DNA of 64,000 nt from Bacteriovorax sp. (GCA_014377485.1 JACMPM010000002.1:62001-126000); one strand, 5' to 3'; shown: positions 1 through 8,629, counted from the first letter of the stretch. Made by a program: numbers and translations. Notes: generated by a model from the sequence alone, not told the origin.

Positions 1-99
1 AAAAATAGTGAAGAATTACCAGTCGCTGTTAAAAATCAAATCGAAGAAAATCTAAAACAATCAAACTCAGAACAAGATAAAAATATGCCAAATGAGTAA
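1..99 (+). CDS. C-terminal end of an unidentified protein (partial)
   Basis: Frame 1 is open from the first base and ends in TAA at 97-99, giving 32 residues rich in Glu, Asn, Gln and Lys (it ends NMPNE). The start lies outside the window and no domain is recognisable in this hydrophilic tail. It is taken as coding only because the frame is open and its composition is protein-like; it could be chance. Confidence 0.4.
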   Translation, partial: KNSEELPVAVKNQIEENLKQSNSEQDKNMPNE

Positions 100-118
100 A
101 AAAATATCTATTAATTAC

Positions 119-330
119 TCAGTCCGGATTCTCCTCAACCGCATTCCTTGGCAAGTTGCCAATAACCAGACCGGCAAAAATGAGCAGTCTTCCGATAAAC
201 ATTAGTGGCGATAAATTCTCGTTAAAATAATAAACCCAAAAATTGTAGCCGATAACGAATGAAATACATCAAAAAAGGTCAATTGATGCCAGTCTATATG
301 ATTTAGTAACCAGTAAAGAATTTGAAAAAT
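119..330 (-). pseudogene. Decayed C-terminal fragment of an EamA/DMT-family transporter
   Basis: Read on the minus strand, 330 to about 230 encodes a hydrophobic stretch containing HQLTFFDVFHSLSATIFG, typical of the penultimate EamA helix. A frameshift near 225-235 moves the reading to another frame, which continues NENLSPLMFIGRLLIFAGLV to a TGA at 119-121. Joined, the two pieces form the last two helices of a drug/metabolite transporter. Stop codons (TAA, TGA) lie just upstream of 330 and no start exists, so only about 70 codons survive. EamA proteins normally run near 280-300 residues. The family call rests on the hydrophobic pattern and the ENLSPLMFIG-type motif. Confidence 0.6.
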
Positions 331-417
331 TCATTAAGTAGATATTCAAAAAATTAGTTTCTCATTAATTTAGCTTCATAATTTCAAGACCTTGCTTTTA
401 TAAATATCCAAAATGTC

Positions 418-603
418 TTGCTCTCTTATGATATAAAGTTCCTAAAAAAGGAAGCTTTCTCATGGGAGAAGTCATGTTACATCAAACAAAATTTTGAACA
501 AGTTGACAAAAAAATTGATCGTTTAAGCTCAATCATGATGTGGCAGGGAGGAATTCTTGTGACACTAATAACTGGACTTTATTTAAAATTATTTTTAGCT
601 TAA
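418..603 (+). CDS. Small hypothetical protein with coiled coil and C-terminal membrane helix
   Basis: Sixty-one codons from a TTG start. Residues about 25-38 contain a heptad-like segment (FEQVDKKIDRLSS), followed by one hydrophobic helix to the C-terminus (GGILVTLITGLYLKLFLA). This helix-plus-tail layout resembles the end of DUF1640/XhlA-like small membrane proteins, but the N-terminus has no convincing ribosome binding site and the start is doubtful. It may be a shortened remnant, given the transporter fragment next to it. No function is assigned. Confidence 0.35.
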   Translation: MLSYDIKFLKKEAFSWEKSCYIKQNFEQVDKKIDRLSSIMMWQGGILVTLITGLYLKLFLA

Positions 604-604
604 C

Positions 605-2209
605 TCAATACTCATTCTTATTCTTCGGCACAAATAACCTAAACTGATTGCAGGACCCACGCCCCTTCCCTCTCAACATTCTCTTCCCATTATCAACCAA
701 CAAATAAGGAACCTTAATCTCTTTAGCAAACGGCAACCCCGCCTCATGGGTATAAAAAAGAATTTCCCCACTCACTTGCCACGTGATCCGTTTGCCCACA
801 CTCTCCGGCCGCATAACAATCTCTTCCGCCAACTTTTCTGCCTGACTCCAAAGCTCTCTCTGCTGATCAGTTTGAAACTGCGGACATAAAATTCTCACCA
901 GCGCTTTGTCATCATTCTCGGCCTGAGGGCCTTGAATTTCATAAACAGCATCTGGAATATTGGGATGAAACTGTCCCGTATGAAATTTCTTAATAGAAAA
1001 AGAATTCCAAACAGAAAATTGACCTTTTTTAGAAATCACTTGAGCAGCTGGATGTAAATCACTTTTTTCTTTCCGGCCAAAATCACTCAATCCTCTTAAA
1101 TGATTTATAGGTTTATTTTTTAGTCCTGGAGCAGGACGGGATATCCCTACCCAATTATTTAAAAAAATCGTCCAGTTCTCTTCTCTAACGACAGAACTTT
1201 TTATCTCAAGCTGAGACTGTTCATTAAGTGCTCTGGCCACCGCCATGCTTCGATCGGCAATAATTCTTCCGATCGCTTCAAACTGCGGCAGTCCCTGAAG
1301 CTGGCAACTACTTGCCTCCCCCCATAGAGTCCGGGCCACACCTTCCATCGCACTTTGCTCGCGTGAGTTAGTCTTTATATTGGAAATATGATTATCGAAG
1401 GAATTTGTTTCAGTAGGCGCTTCCAGATTATTCATTTCATCGACTTCAATTTGTTTGATCCGGGGAAATCTAGTACGGGCTTCATCAAGTGTAATCGCTC
1501 TCGCTTCTGCAAATGACCCAATCGATTTTGTGAGCAGACTTCGGTAACGAACAGCAAATGGTCCAAGCTTTACACTTGGTAGCGGAACATTTTTTAAAAA
1601 TGGCGGATCAGTCAACCAACTGCGAACGGCCAGAAGACTGGCACCTTTTTTACGAATCAGGCGAAGTGCAGACCTTGCACTTTTTCGGTAAACACTCTCA
1701 AGAACTCCCAAATCATAATTTCGAAATAATTCCAAGGCCTGCATAACTTCAGGTCTCGTCGTTTCGGCCCTTACTAAATCTAATAATTCATAAAATTTTG
1801 GATCGTCTCGAAATTTTAATTCTGAAGAATGAATTTCAGCATCCACTTCTTTTTTTGCCAGCTTGGCTAAAAAATCAGGGTGAGAAATCATGTCATTAAA
1901 GCGCAGGTCCACGAATGCTTTTTTAAGAAAATTATTTTCCAGTTTATCCAGCACCACCATTAGATTTTCGACTTCAGAAATGGCCTGCAAGAGTTTAAGT
2001 GTTTCCTGATCCATCCTGATGGCTTGAACCATAAGGGCAGTATTGATATGAGCGCGTTTTTTTTTCACCTCGAGATAATGTTTCCATTTATTTTGAAGCA
2101 CATCCGCATTAGGGTCGTGAATACACGCACCCAATGGTGAATTCGCAATCGCACTATGAGTGGATAAAAATAACAAAATGATGATTGGAAAATTGTGCCA
2201 CTTGAGCAT
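605..2209 (-). CDS. Exported protein with SleB-like cell-wall hydrolase domain
   Basis: 534 residues. A signal peptide occupies residues 1-22 (hydrophobic core IIILLFLSTHSAIA). The middle (about 40-280) is helical and charged with no recognised domain. From about residue 288 the pattern VARTLWGEAS...AIGRIIADRS matches the start of the SleB/cell-wall-hydrolase fold, in which the Glu (E298 here) is the catalytic candidate. SleB-type enzymes are lytic transglycosylases that cut peptidoglycan, so periplasmic or secreted wall remodelling is inferred. It is the last gene of a minus-strand run behind manC, with an 8-bp gap. The hydrolase family call rests on this motif alone and is moderate. Confidence 0.55.
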   Translation of the reverse strand: MLKWHNFPIIILLFLSTHSAIANSPLGACIHDPNADVLQNKWKHYLEVKKKRAHINTALMVQAIRMDQETLKLLQAISEVENLMVVLDKLENNFLKKAFVDLRFNDMISHPDFLAKLAKKEVDAEIHSSELKFRDDPKFYELLDLVRAETTRPEVMQALELFRNYDLGVLESVYRKSARSALRLIRKKGASLLAVRSWLTDPPFLKNVPLPSVKLGPFAVRYRSLLTKSIGSFAEARAITLDEARTRFPRIKQIEVDEMNNLEAPTETNSFDNHISNIKTNSREQSAMEGVARTLWGEASSCQLQGLPQFEAIGRIIADRSMAVARALNEQSQLEIKSSVVREENWTIFLNNWVGISRPAPGLKNKPINHLRGLSDFGRKEKSDLHPAAQVISKKGQFSVWNSFSIKKFHTGQFHPNIPDAVYEIQGPQAENDDKALVRILCPQFQTDQQRELWSQAEKLAEEIVMRPESVGKRITWQVSGEILFYTHEAGLPFAKEIKVPYLLVDNGKRMLRGKGRGSCNQFRLFVPKNKNEY

Positions 2210-2217
2210 ATTGGCCG

Positions 2218-3303
2218 CTATATTAGATCTGGTCGAGTAAGTTTTAAGTGTTCAACAACTTTTTTAATTTCCTGCGCGTCTGCCACAGGCGCCACTAAAA
2301 CAACTTTATCGTTCACGACTACGATATGTTTATCCATATTGATTAATGCAACAAATTTATCTGGGGCGAAGACTACGTTGTCAGCAGAGTTTAAAAAGAA
2401 AGCACCGTCAGACTTTACGATAGTATTTCCATGAGTTTCTTCAATAACTGAAGTCAATGCATCCCAAGACCCCAAATCATTCCAATCAAAAGCTGCTGGC
2501 ACTACTGAAATATTTTTAGATTTTTCCATTACACAATAATCAATAGAATCAGATGGCATCTTTTCGTAAACGACCTTTAATTTAACAGGATCATTTATAA
2601 CTAGTTGTAGCTCCGCAAAGTGTTCAAACATTTTTGGAGCATGTGTTTTAAATTCATCCAAAAGAACTCTGATCGGCGCCACAAACATACCTGCATTCCA
2701 CAAATAGTCCCCGCTTCTAATATATTCTTTAGCTAATTCAAAATGAGGTTTTTCACTAAAACGTGAAACTTTAAATCCTTCACCACCAACCATTTCACCT
2801 TTTTCAATATAACCAAATCCAGTGTGAGGAAAATTAGGGGTGATTCCAATAGTCACAATCGTTTGCTTATGGACCGAGAAGTCCGCTGCTTTTTTTATCG
2901 TTTTGTGAAAACCTTTACGGTTTAATATGACATGGTCAGAAGGCACGATCGCCAAAACGTCGTCAAGGCTCACTCCTTTATCTAAAAGGGCCGCTATAGA
3001 CATTAAAATACATGGCCCGGTATTTCTACCGGAAGGCTCAAATATAATTCCATCTTTTGCAATTTTACCTAAAGAACTTTCAACACATAGGATTTCCTGC
3101 TCTTTTACAGTTACTATATAACGATGATTTTTTTCGATTAACGAATCAAACCTATCGAGTGTTTCTTCCAGTAAAGTTTTTGTCCCAGTAAGACTTAAAT
3201 ATTGCTTGGGTTTTGCTTGAGTAGACTCTGGCCAAAAACGAGTTCCACGTCCACCGGCCATTATCAGACAATACAATCCGAAAATATTTTTAGGAAAATT
3301 CAT
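2218..3303 (-). CDS. manC: Mannose-1-phosphate guanylyltransferase
   Basis: 361 residues. It makes GDP-mannose from mannose-1-phosphate and GTP, the donor for mannose-containing polysaccharide, O-antigen or glycans. The N-terminal nucleotidyltransferase signature LIMAGGRGTRFWPES (about residues 13-27) and the following KPKQYLSL are diagnostic, as are VPSDHVI and the FSEKP motif. Length fits the single-domain form without the isomerase extension of bifunctional ManC/AlgA. The start ATG overlaps the stop of the SPOR gene by 4 bp, so the two are translationally coupled. Cytoplasmic. Confidence 0.92.
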   Translation of the reverse strand: MNFPKNIFGLYCLIMAGGRGTRFWPESTQAKPKQYLSLTGTKTLLEETLDRFDSLIEKNHRYIVTVKEQEILCVESSLGKIAKDGIIFEPSGRNTGPCILMSIAALLDKGVSLDDVLAIVPSDHVILNRKGFHKTIKKAADFSVHKQTIVTIGITPNFPHTGFGYIEKGEMVGGEGFKVSRFSEKPHFELAKEYIRSGDYLWNAGMFVAPIRVLLDEFKTHAPKMFEHFAELQLVINDPVKLKVVYEKMPSDSIDYCVMEKSKNISVVPAAFDWNDLGSWDALTSVIEETHGNTIVKSDGAFFLNSADNVVFAPDKFVALINMDKHIVVVNDKVVLVAPVADAQEIKKVVEHLKLTRPDLI

Positions 3304-3941
3304 GGCATTTTCACAATCGTATAATCTTGCCCAATAAACAGAGTTTTCTCTTTATTGATATATGATTTAGCTTCATCACTATTTAAAAAAGCTCCAAGAC
3401 TGACTCGGTACCAAGTCCCTTTCCCTTTGATCTCAATTTGATTTATAATTGGGTCGTAACCACGAGCTTTAAAGCCTTCAGCAAAATCTTCTGCTTCTTT
3501 TAATGTACGATGGCTTCCTAATTGAATAGTGAATTTACCACTTAATGCATCTTTGTTAGACCCAGCCTCATGAGCAGTTTTCTCAGTCGACATATTCACA
3601 GCATGAGCGGCCGGTTGAACCGTCTCATGAGCACCTTTGGCATCCGTTCCAAATTCAGCAGAAATCTTTTCTTGTAATTTATGTTCAATATCACTGCTCT
3701 CAACAGTATGAGCTTCAGCATTCTTTTTTATTGATTCGAGATCCTCTTCTTTTTTAGAAAGCAGTTCCACCACTTTCTTTTCGTCACCTTTGGTGATACC
3801 CGCCAGTTCAAGCGAATAATTTTTTCCAATCTTCACACCCATGACAAACGAGGTTATCGCTATCAAGATCATGAAAATAAAAATAAGGCCGACTTCTTTT
3901 TTCGCAAAGACATATAATTTAGTTTTTGAATCCATACACAA
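3300..3941 (-). CDS. SPOR-domain membrane protein
   Basis: 213 residues: a short cytoplasmic N-terminus, one membrane helix at about residues 16-36 (LIFIFMILIAITSFVMG), a charged linker with coiled-coil character, and a C-terminal SPOR domain (about 135-213, starting FTIQLGSHRTLKEAEDFA). SPOR domains bind glycan strands lacking stem peptides, typically at division sites. It is the first gene of the run SPOR-manC-SleB-like, so a role in septal or envelope wall turnover is inferred. Confidence 0.85.
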   Translation of the reverse strand: MCMDSKTKLYVFAKKEVGLIFIFMILIAITSFVMGVKIGKNYSLELAGITKGDEKKVVELLSKKEEDLESIKKNAEAHTVESSDIEHKLQEKISAEFGTDAKGAHETVQPAAHAVNMSTEKTAHEAGSNKDALSGKFTIQLGSHRTLKEAEDFAEGFKARGYDPIINQIEIKGKGTWYRVSLGAFLNSDEAKSYINKEKTLFIGQDYTIVKMP

Positions 3942-4053
3942 ATTTTAATAGCAATGCGCAGTTCGTGCAATCAACTTTTTACCTTGGTTCAAATTGAAAA
4001 CCACTTATTTTTCTCAACTAATCATTTTTAGCTCATTTTTAGTCAGGAAAAAT

Positions 4054-4069
4054 TGGCCTGTCACATGCA
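4054..4069 (+). promoter_or_regulatory. Sigma-54-type promoter before the Flp/Tad pilus operon
   Basis: TGGCCTGTCACATGCA has the GG-N10-GC core of RpoN promoters (GG 4055-4056, GC 4067-4068) and agrees with TGGCACG-N4-TTGCW at most other places. Predicted transcription start is near 4080, about 29 bp before the pilin ATG at 4109. No mapped start exists; this is pattern reading. Confidence 0.55.
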
Positions 4070-4108
4070 ATTAGCTAGGAGAACAATCAAAAAAGACCGG
4101 GGGAATAA

Positions 4109-4288
4109 ATGAATTTTTTTAAGATGAGAATACTAGAAGATCAAAAAGGCCAAGGGGTCATGGAATACGTCATAATCTCCAGTCTGGTAGGCATAGTTTG
4201 CATCACGGCCGTTAAAGGCTTCGGGGATGTCATAAAAAAACGAATCCAGGACATGGAACATTCAATCGTTGAAAACCTTAAAACGTAA
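4109..4288 (+). CDS. flp: Flp-type pilin precursor
   Basis: 59 residues, ATG preceded by a strong GGGGG ribosome site. The sequence KGQGVMEYVIISSLVGIV at residues 13-30 is the Flp prepilin signature: a short basic leader, cleavage expected after G14 by a TadV/CpaA-type peptidase, then Glu at +5 and Tyr at +6 of the mature protein and a hydrophobic assembly helix. Flp pilins polymerise into thin adhesive Tad pili. The gene heads the operon with TadE-like, secretin-like and TadA genes downstream. No prepilin peptidase gene is in the window. Confidence 0.88.
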   Translation: MNFFKMRILEDQKGQGVMEYVIISSLVGIVCITAVKGFGDVIKKRIQDMEHSIVENLKT

Positions 4289-4293
4289 GTATT

Positions 4294-5055
4294 ATGTTTA
4301 TCCTTAACTACCTATTGGCCATTAGTCTTGTCATCTTATCGGTCGTTAAAACGGCCGATCTTTTTATTGAATCAGACATTGCTCTCGGAAAAATAGAAGC
4401 AAAGTTTGTAGCTCAAACCAGAAAACTTCTTAAATCTTCTAAAAATGACGAAAAAGGTAATATTTCTCTGACGGCCGCAGTCCTCAGCGCCCTTTTGTCA
4501 TTATTGCTGCTTTTTTTTATCACAAAAATGAAAATTGACTACCGCGAAGCCATCTATAGAAAAGAGAGCTATTTATGCTTTCATTATATGAATCGTCAAA
4601 CCGAAAAATACATCAATGAAATGTCCATTTTCAATTGGTCCTTAAGCGCAGCATTCGCCGCTCAGAGCTCAGGGGTCGCCACAGCAGAAGCGCTAGAAGT
4701 TTTTAAGGCCTTGACTATCGTTCGCAATATTCGCCACTTTTATTACCTTAAAAAACTCGCCAGCAATAAATATTGTCATGTTCCTGAAACCTACTCTTAT
4801 TTAAAGAATACACCGTTTAGAGTTCAGGCCAACTTAGCTCTAATAACCAACGTAGATGAAACAAGTATTATGAGGCAGAAAAAATGGTCCTATCAATATT
4901 ACAAAAATCCAGCAGGAATAAGGTTAAAAAAATCCTTCTGCTTAATAAGCGAATTTCAAATGCAAGACGTTTATTTTCCCAACGCATCTTACACTTCCAG
5001 CGAAATTCAGATGGCGGGTTTATCGAGCTTGAAATGCTTCTCTGGACCCTCGTAA
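4294..5055 (+). CDS. TadE/TadG-like pilus assembly protein
   Basis: 253 residues. An N-terminal hydrophobic helix (about 2-20) is followed by a second membrane helix at about 55-77 beginning EKGNISLTAAVLSALLS. That Gly/hydrophobic start resembles the TadE/TadG minor pseudopilin class, which is membrane-anchored and needed for pilus assembly. The periplasmic part has a few Cys and no known domain. It starts 5 bp after the pilin stop. The last 172 bp are shared out of frame with the next gene, which is unusual. Confidence 0.6.
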   Translation: MFILNYLLAISLVILSVVKTADLFIESDIALGKIEAKFVAQTRKLLKSSKNDEKGNISLTAAVLSALLSLLLLFFITKMKIDYREAIYRKESYLCFHYMNRQTEKYINEMSIFNWSLSAAFAAQSSGVATAEALEVFKALTIVRNIRHFYYLKKLASNKYCHVPETYSYLKNTPFRVQANLALITNVDETSIMRQKKWSYQYYKNPAGIRLKKSFCLISEFQMQDVYFPNASYTSSEIQMAGLSSLKCFSGPS

Positions 5056-5156
5056 TCACCGTCATCCTCGGAGGATTCTTTCAAATCCATAGGACCTATA
5101 TGAACCAACACCTCAAATTACAAAAGGATTTTCAGAATGAATGGAACAATCTATGA
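4884..5156 (+). CDS. Small TadE-like pseudopilin
   Basis: 90 residues. The N-terminal 42 are basic, then DGGFIELEMLLWTLVITVILG forms the Gly-hydrophobic-Glu plus membrane-helix pattern of TadE-type pseudopilins, followed by a short charged tail. ATG 4884 has a GAGG site 9 bp upstream and is the only usual start ahead of the helix. Using it gives a 172-bp out-of-frame overlap with the upstream gene. Part of the basic leader may be a consequence of that overlap rather than functional. Membrane location expected. Confidence 0.6.
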   Translation: MVLSILQKSSRNKVKKILLLNKRISNARRLFSQRILHFQRNSDGGFIELEMLLWTLVITVILGGFFQIHRTYMNQHLKLQKDFQNEWNNL

Positions 5157-5631
5157 AGAGATTAAAAAAAATGGAGACTCAAAGAAAAAAGAAAAACTAA
5201 AATTTGTAGTATCCATGATTTCGAGCAATATTTTAGTTGCTGTTTTATGCCTGTCATTTGGTCCGCATGAATTACTTCCTCCAAAAGAATTAATCATTGC
5301 AAAAATACTTCATCCTCACTTCAAAATGATTGTTGTTCCATTAAATATTTTGATCGATCTTGACCCAAAAAGTTTAGAAAATCCGGTAACACTTTTGAAT
5401 AAATCTAAAAAAATTCTCATTCACAAAGCCTACCTTCATGAAATGCTAATATCTTCAAATAAAGACCTTGAAAGCAATCCACGTTTCAAAATAGAAATAC
5501 CTGAGGACGAAGTCTTAAACATAAATGCCGAAGGATCAGACACGATGGTAGCTATTCCAGAATTAAAACTTCCAGAGAAAGTAAGTAAACCTTTGAACAA
5601 ACGAGTGTCTCAGTATGAAATCAAACTTTAA
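5137..5631 (+). CDS. Tad-operon membrane protein of unknown function
   Basis: 164 residues. A basic cytoplasmic N-terminus (to about 22), one membrane helix (about 23-42, FVVSMISSNILVAVLCLSFG) and a periplasmic part of about 120 residues. Between the pseudopilins and the secretin the usual neighbour would be CpaB/RcpC; the single helix and position agree, but I see no SAF domain, so I do not name it. It overlaps the previous gene by 20 bp and the next by 17 bp, suggesting tight translational coupling. Confidence 0.6.
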   Translation: MNGTIYEEIKKNGDSKKKEKLKFVVSMISSNILVAVLCLSFGPHELLPPKELIIAKILHPHFKMIVVPLNILIDLDPKSLENPVTLLNKSKKILIHKAYLHEMLISSNKDLESNPRFKIEIPEDEVLNINAEGSDTMVAIPELKLPEKVSKPLNKRVSQYEIKL

Positions 5632-5947
5632 AAGCTTAATTTGCTGTTATCTAATTCTCATGTCTCCGACATTACTTGCCCGTGAAGTGGTGTTAATTGA
5701 AAACCTTGCGAGTCCATCAGAAGGTGAACTTCTAAAATCTATCCTCATTAAAAAATTTCATTTGCCACAGGAACTCATCACTCTCAGGAGCACTCGTTTT
5801 GCGTGCGAGGCAAAATCCGAAGCTATTATTCACTTATGCCTTGAGGCAAATGGTGAATTACTTATAAAAAAAATGAATCAATATGTGGTCAGAAATTCTT
5901 TAGGTGTATTTTTAAATCAAACGCAAGTGCAAGGAGAGGTGGAATAA
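5615..5947 (+). CDS. Small exported Tad-operon protein
   Basis: 110 residues with a signal peptide (about 1-22, hydrophobic core CCYLILMSPTLLA, cleavage likely before REVV). The mature part has two Cys (RFACEAK, IHLCLEA) that could form a periplasmic disulfide. It lies immediately before the secretin gene with a 1-bp stop/start overlap (TAATG). A pilotin or accessory role is suggested by position only; no family is recognised. Confidence 0.55.
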   Translation: MKSNFKSLICCYLILMSPTLLAREVVLIENLASPSEGELLKSILIKKFHLPQELITLRSTRFACEAKSEAIIHLCLEANGELLIKKMNQYVVRNSLGVFLNQTQVQGEVE

Positions 5948-7515
5948 TGGGGCATAAAATAAAAAGCCGTCTTAAAAAAGACGGCATTTATATTAACAAT
6001 TTCGTTAGAAACTATTTTGCAGCGTGGACAGCGAACTTAGGAGTAGTGCCTTTATTTCTATTAGCAGCTTTTCTTTTAGCTCCAGCATTTTTTTTCTTTC
6101 TTAATCTTTTGTTTGTAGTAACACATGTTCTTGAAACCATTCGAAAACTCCTCTCTAGAAATAGATATAACGGATCACTTTATAACAACTTTAAGCCCTA
6201 TTTTTTACCTATCAAAAGCCCATGTGTCAAAGGAATAGTTGCAATTCCTTGCACTTGTTTATTCCTATTTTTACCAATGGCAATTAACGCAGAAACAATC
6301 CATAAGGATATTATACTCGCACGAGGACAATCTACTGAGCTATCTCTCAGCGGTATGGAGAAATTCAATATTGGCAACCGACAGGTTATCACTTATCGGC
6401 TCAATGAAAAGAGTAAAAAACTGCTGGTTCGGGGAGTAAGTCTTGGCCATTCAGAAATCTTGGTCTGGAATCGGGACAAAAGTACTGAAACTTATCAAAT
6501 TTTTGTCATCTCGAAGATTCAGGAAGCTAAATTTCTGCACCTAGCCGAAATAACTTCAAACCTTGGACTAAACACTCAGATCCTGATTCCTCATATAAGG
6601 GTTTCAGGACTTCTTAAAAAATACTCCCAATACTTGGATTATAAAAAAATTCTCGAGCAAAATAAAGAGGCCATTCTGGACGAAGTTCAATTGAGTGTGG
6701 AATTAAAAAATAAGATTTTTGCCAGTGTCTATTCTGCTTTTTTTGAAGACTATAAGGAGTCAATTCGCTGCAGTTTAGATTTTTCCGAAATTTCCTGCTT
6801 TTATCCTGAAAATGAAGCTCCCGGCGAATTTTTAAAAAAATACTTAATTGAGAAATATAAAATAAATTTAGTTCAACAAAATAATCAACAATTTAAAAAA
6901 AATTATTCACTTAAAATTAAATTGATACAGCTTGAACAACTCGACGGGGAAGATTTGCGCTTGGGTCTTGAGCAAGTCAGTGGCAGTTTGGGAGACTTTT
7001 TCAAAATTCCACTTGATTCGATAGTTCAAAAAAATCAGGTTCTGCTTGCTCAAAAAAAAGTCAGAATGAGTACCCTCGCCGAGCCTCAAAGTTTAATCCG
7101 TCCTCTTACTCCGGCAGAAATGCAAATTGGGGCCGACATTCCATTTAAAAACATAAATACAAACAATGTTCAAAGTACTGACTGGAAATTTGCGGGATTA
7201 AAAATAAAAATATTGCTTGAAAACTATGGCGAGAATATCAAAATTAACTACGAAACTGAACTTACCCAACCTTCAAATGACGCCAACGGTGTAACGAGCA
7301 TTGGCGGCAACAAAGAAAAATCTTCAGTCATCATTCCCCTTAAAACGGCAGTGAAAATATTTCAACTCAGTCTTAAAACAGAAGGTAAGTCTACGGACCA
7401 AATGCCTTTTTTGAATGCCATTCCCTTATTAGGAGAACTGTTTAAATCTAAAAGTAATCAAAGTAATTATAAAACAATTACTGGAATTATAGAGGTCTGT
7501 GAAAATGATGAATGA
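5947..7515 (+). CDS. cpaC: Secretin-like outer-membrane channel protein of the Tad pilus (CpaC/RcpA type)
   Basis: 522 residues. Residues about 112-190 contain the pilus-formation N-terminal domain (ILARGQSTELSLSG, then LVRGVSLGHSEILVW). The last 90 carry a secretin-type ending (PFLNAIPLLGELFKS, then TGIIEV). The channel would pass the Flp pilus through the outer membrane. Oddly, about 95 residues precede the signal-peptide-like segment at 92-113 (CTCLFLFLPMAINA) and include another long hydrophobic helix (about 32-62). A terminator-like hairpin sits in codons 7-13. The secretin core is shorter and more divergent than usual, so function is inferred with neighbours TadA and TadE. Confidence 0.7.
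   Translation: MGHKIKSRLKKDGIYINNFVRNYFAAWTANLGVVPLFLLAAFLLAPAFFFFLNLLFVVTHVLETIRKLLSRNRYNGSLYNNFKPYFLPIKSPCVKGIVAIPCTCLFLFLPMAINAETIHKDIILARGQSTELSLSGMEKFNIGNRQVITYRLNEKSKKLLVRGVSLGHSEILVWNRDKSTETYQIFVISKIQEAKFLHLAEITSNLGLNTQILIPHIRVSGLLKKYSQYLDYKKILEQNKEAILDEVQLSVELKNKIFASVYSAFFEDYKESIRCSLDFSEISCFYPENEAPGEFLKKYLIEKYKINLVQQNNQQFKKNYSLKIKLIQLEQLDGEDLRLGLEQVSGSLGDFFKIPLDSIVQKNQVLLAQKKVRMSTLAEPQSLIRPLTPAEMQIGADIPFKNINTNNVQSTDWKFAGLKIKILLENYGENIKINYETELTQPSNDANGVTSIGGNKEKSSVIIPLKTAVKIFQLSLKTEGKSTDQMPFLNAIPLLGELFKSKSNQSNYKTITGIIEVCENDE
5966..5985 (+). terminator. Terminator-like hairpin inside the start of the secretin gene
   Basis: A perfect 8-bp stem GCCGTCTT/AAGACGGC with AAAA loop, preceded by five A and followed by ATTTAT. 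It resembles an intrinsic terminator but lacks a real T-run, and it lies 18 bp after the upstream stop. It could attenuate transcription into the secretin and TadA genes, or act only as mRNA structure. Confidence 0.4.
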
Positions 7516-8629
7516 TAAAATTTTACAAAATTACCAGCTCGAAGTTCTTGAACTATTCAAAGTTCACTATAGAAAAATGAGTGCAAAGGATATGGCTTTG
7601 GATTTTACGACTGTCTTACAATCAACATTTTGCGAGCTGGGGATAATTAAATTTTCCCCTCATGAAGTTGAATTTCTTAAAACTTGGTTTGATACAATTC
7701 ATCACCAGCTATTTATCACCAACATGCTTAACGATGGACAATTTAATGAAATTATTTTTCATTCAAATACTGAGGCTCAAAAGATTTATTCTGACAAAAA
7801 AGAAATTATTGAGTTCCCCCACCTCACTCCAGATGACTATCAATTGAGTTTTGAAATCATGGCGCAGAAAAATAATATTGCCTGGAACTTTTCTGTTCCT
7901 TTTGCCAGTTTTTCAACAAGTATCGCCAACCAGGAATTTCGCATTACCCTCATACACCACTCCACTTCGGCTAATCGAATATCAAAAATATTTTTGCGAT
8001 CTTTGCAAAAAATTAATCCACGACTTTCGCTTTTTAATGAAAATGAATCAACCATGGAGCTCTTAATTGGATTTATTAAAAACAAAAAAAATATTTTAAT
8101 ATCTGGTAGTACCGGTTCAGGTAAAACGACTTTTTTACGGGCACTTTTAAGCGAGATTTCACCGGAAGAACATGTCGTGGTTTTAGAAGACACTCATGAA
8201 ATCCTAACTTTCTCCCCTCACCAGACTTCCTTTTTGTCCCATGACGATTTGTTGAAAAAGTCTCTGAAGGATTACTGCGCCTATGCTCTTCGCATGAGCC
8301 CTGACCGCTTGATTGTGGGAGAAATGAGATCTACTGAAGTTGTGCCCTACATGTTGGCAATGAACACTGGCCACAAGGGTTTAATGAGCACTATACACGC
8401 CAATTCTTGTGTGGATGCCCTCTCAAGAATTGCGTTATTGTTTTCACTTTATTCCGAAAATAAAGAAATCGATTTTAGTTTAATTACCAAACTGGCGTGT
8501 AAAAATATTGATTACGTTATTCATATGGAAAATAAAAATATATCGGAAATCTGCCGAGTCATAGGCTCGGAAGGTGAAACACCTTTCTATGAAATTATTT
8601 ATGAAAAGAATTTCGCCAGGACATCATGA
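7505..8629 (+). CDS. tadA: Tad pilus secretion ATPase TadA/CpaF
   Basis: 374 residues from ATG 7505, chosen because GAGG lies 9 bp upstream; GTG 7499 is also possible. The Walker A motif GSTGSGKTT is near residue 200, VVVLEDTHE is the Asp-box region, LRMSPDRLIVGEMR the Walker B region, and GHKGLMSTIHAN the His-box of the type II/IV secretion ATPase family. It powers pilus extension at the inner membrane. It is the last gene of the operon, and its 3' end overlaps the convergent lysC by 31 bp. The N-terminal domain is shorter than in many CpaF proteins. Confidence 0.9.
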   Translation: MMNDKILQNYQLEVLELFKVHYRKMSAKDMALDFTTVLQSTFCELGIIKFSPHEVEFLKTWFDTIHHQLFITNMLNDGQFNEIIFHSNTEAQKIYSDKKEIIEFPHLTPDDYQLSFEIMAQKNNIAWNFSVPFASFSTSIANQEFRITLIHHSTSANRISKIFLRSLQKINPRLSLFNENESTMELLIGFIKNKKNILISGSTGSGKTTFLRALLSEISPEEHVVVLEDTHEILTFSPHQTSFLSHDDLLKKSLKDYCAYALRMSPDRLIVGEMRSTEVVPYMLAMNTGHKGLMSTIHANSCVDALSRIALLFSLYSENKEIDFSLITKLACKNIDYVIHMENKNISEICRVIGSEGETPFYEIIYEKNFARTS

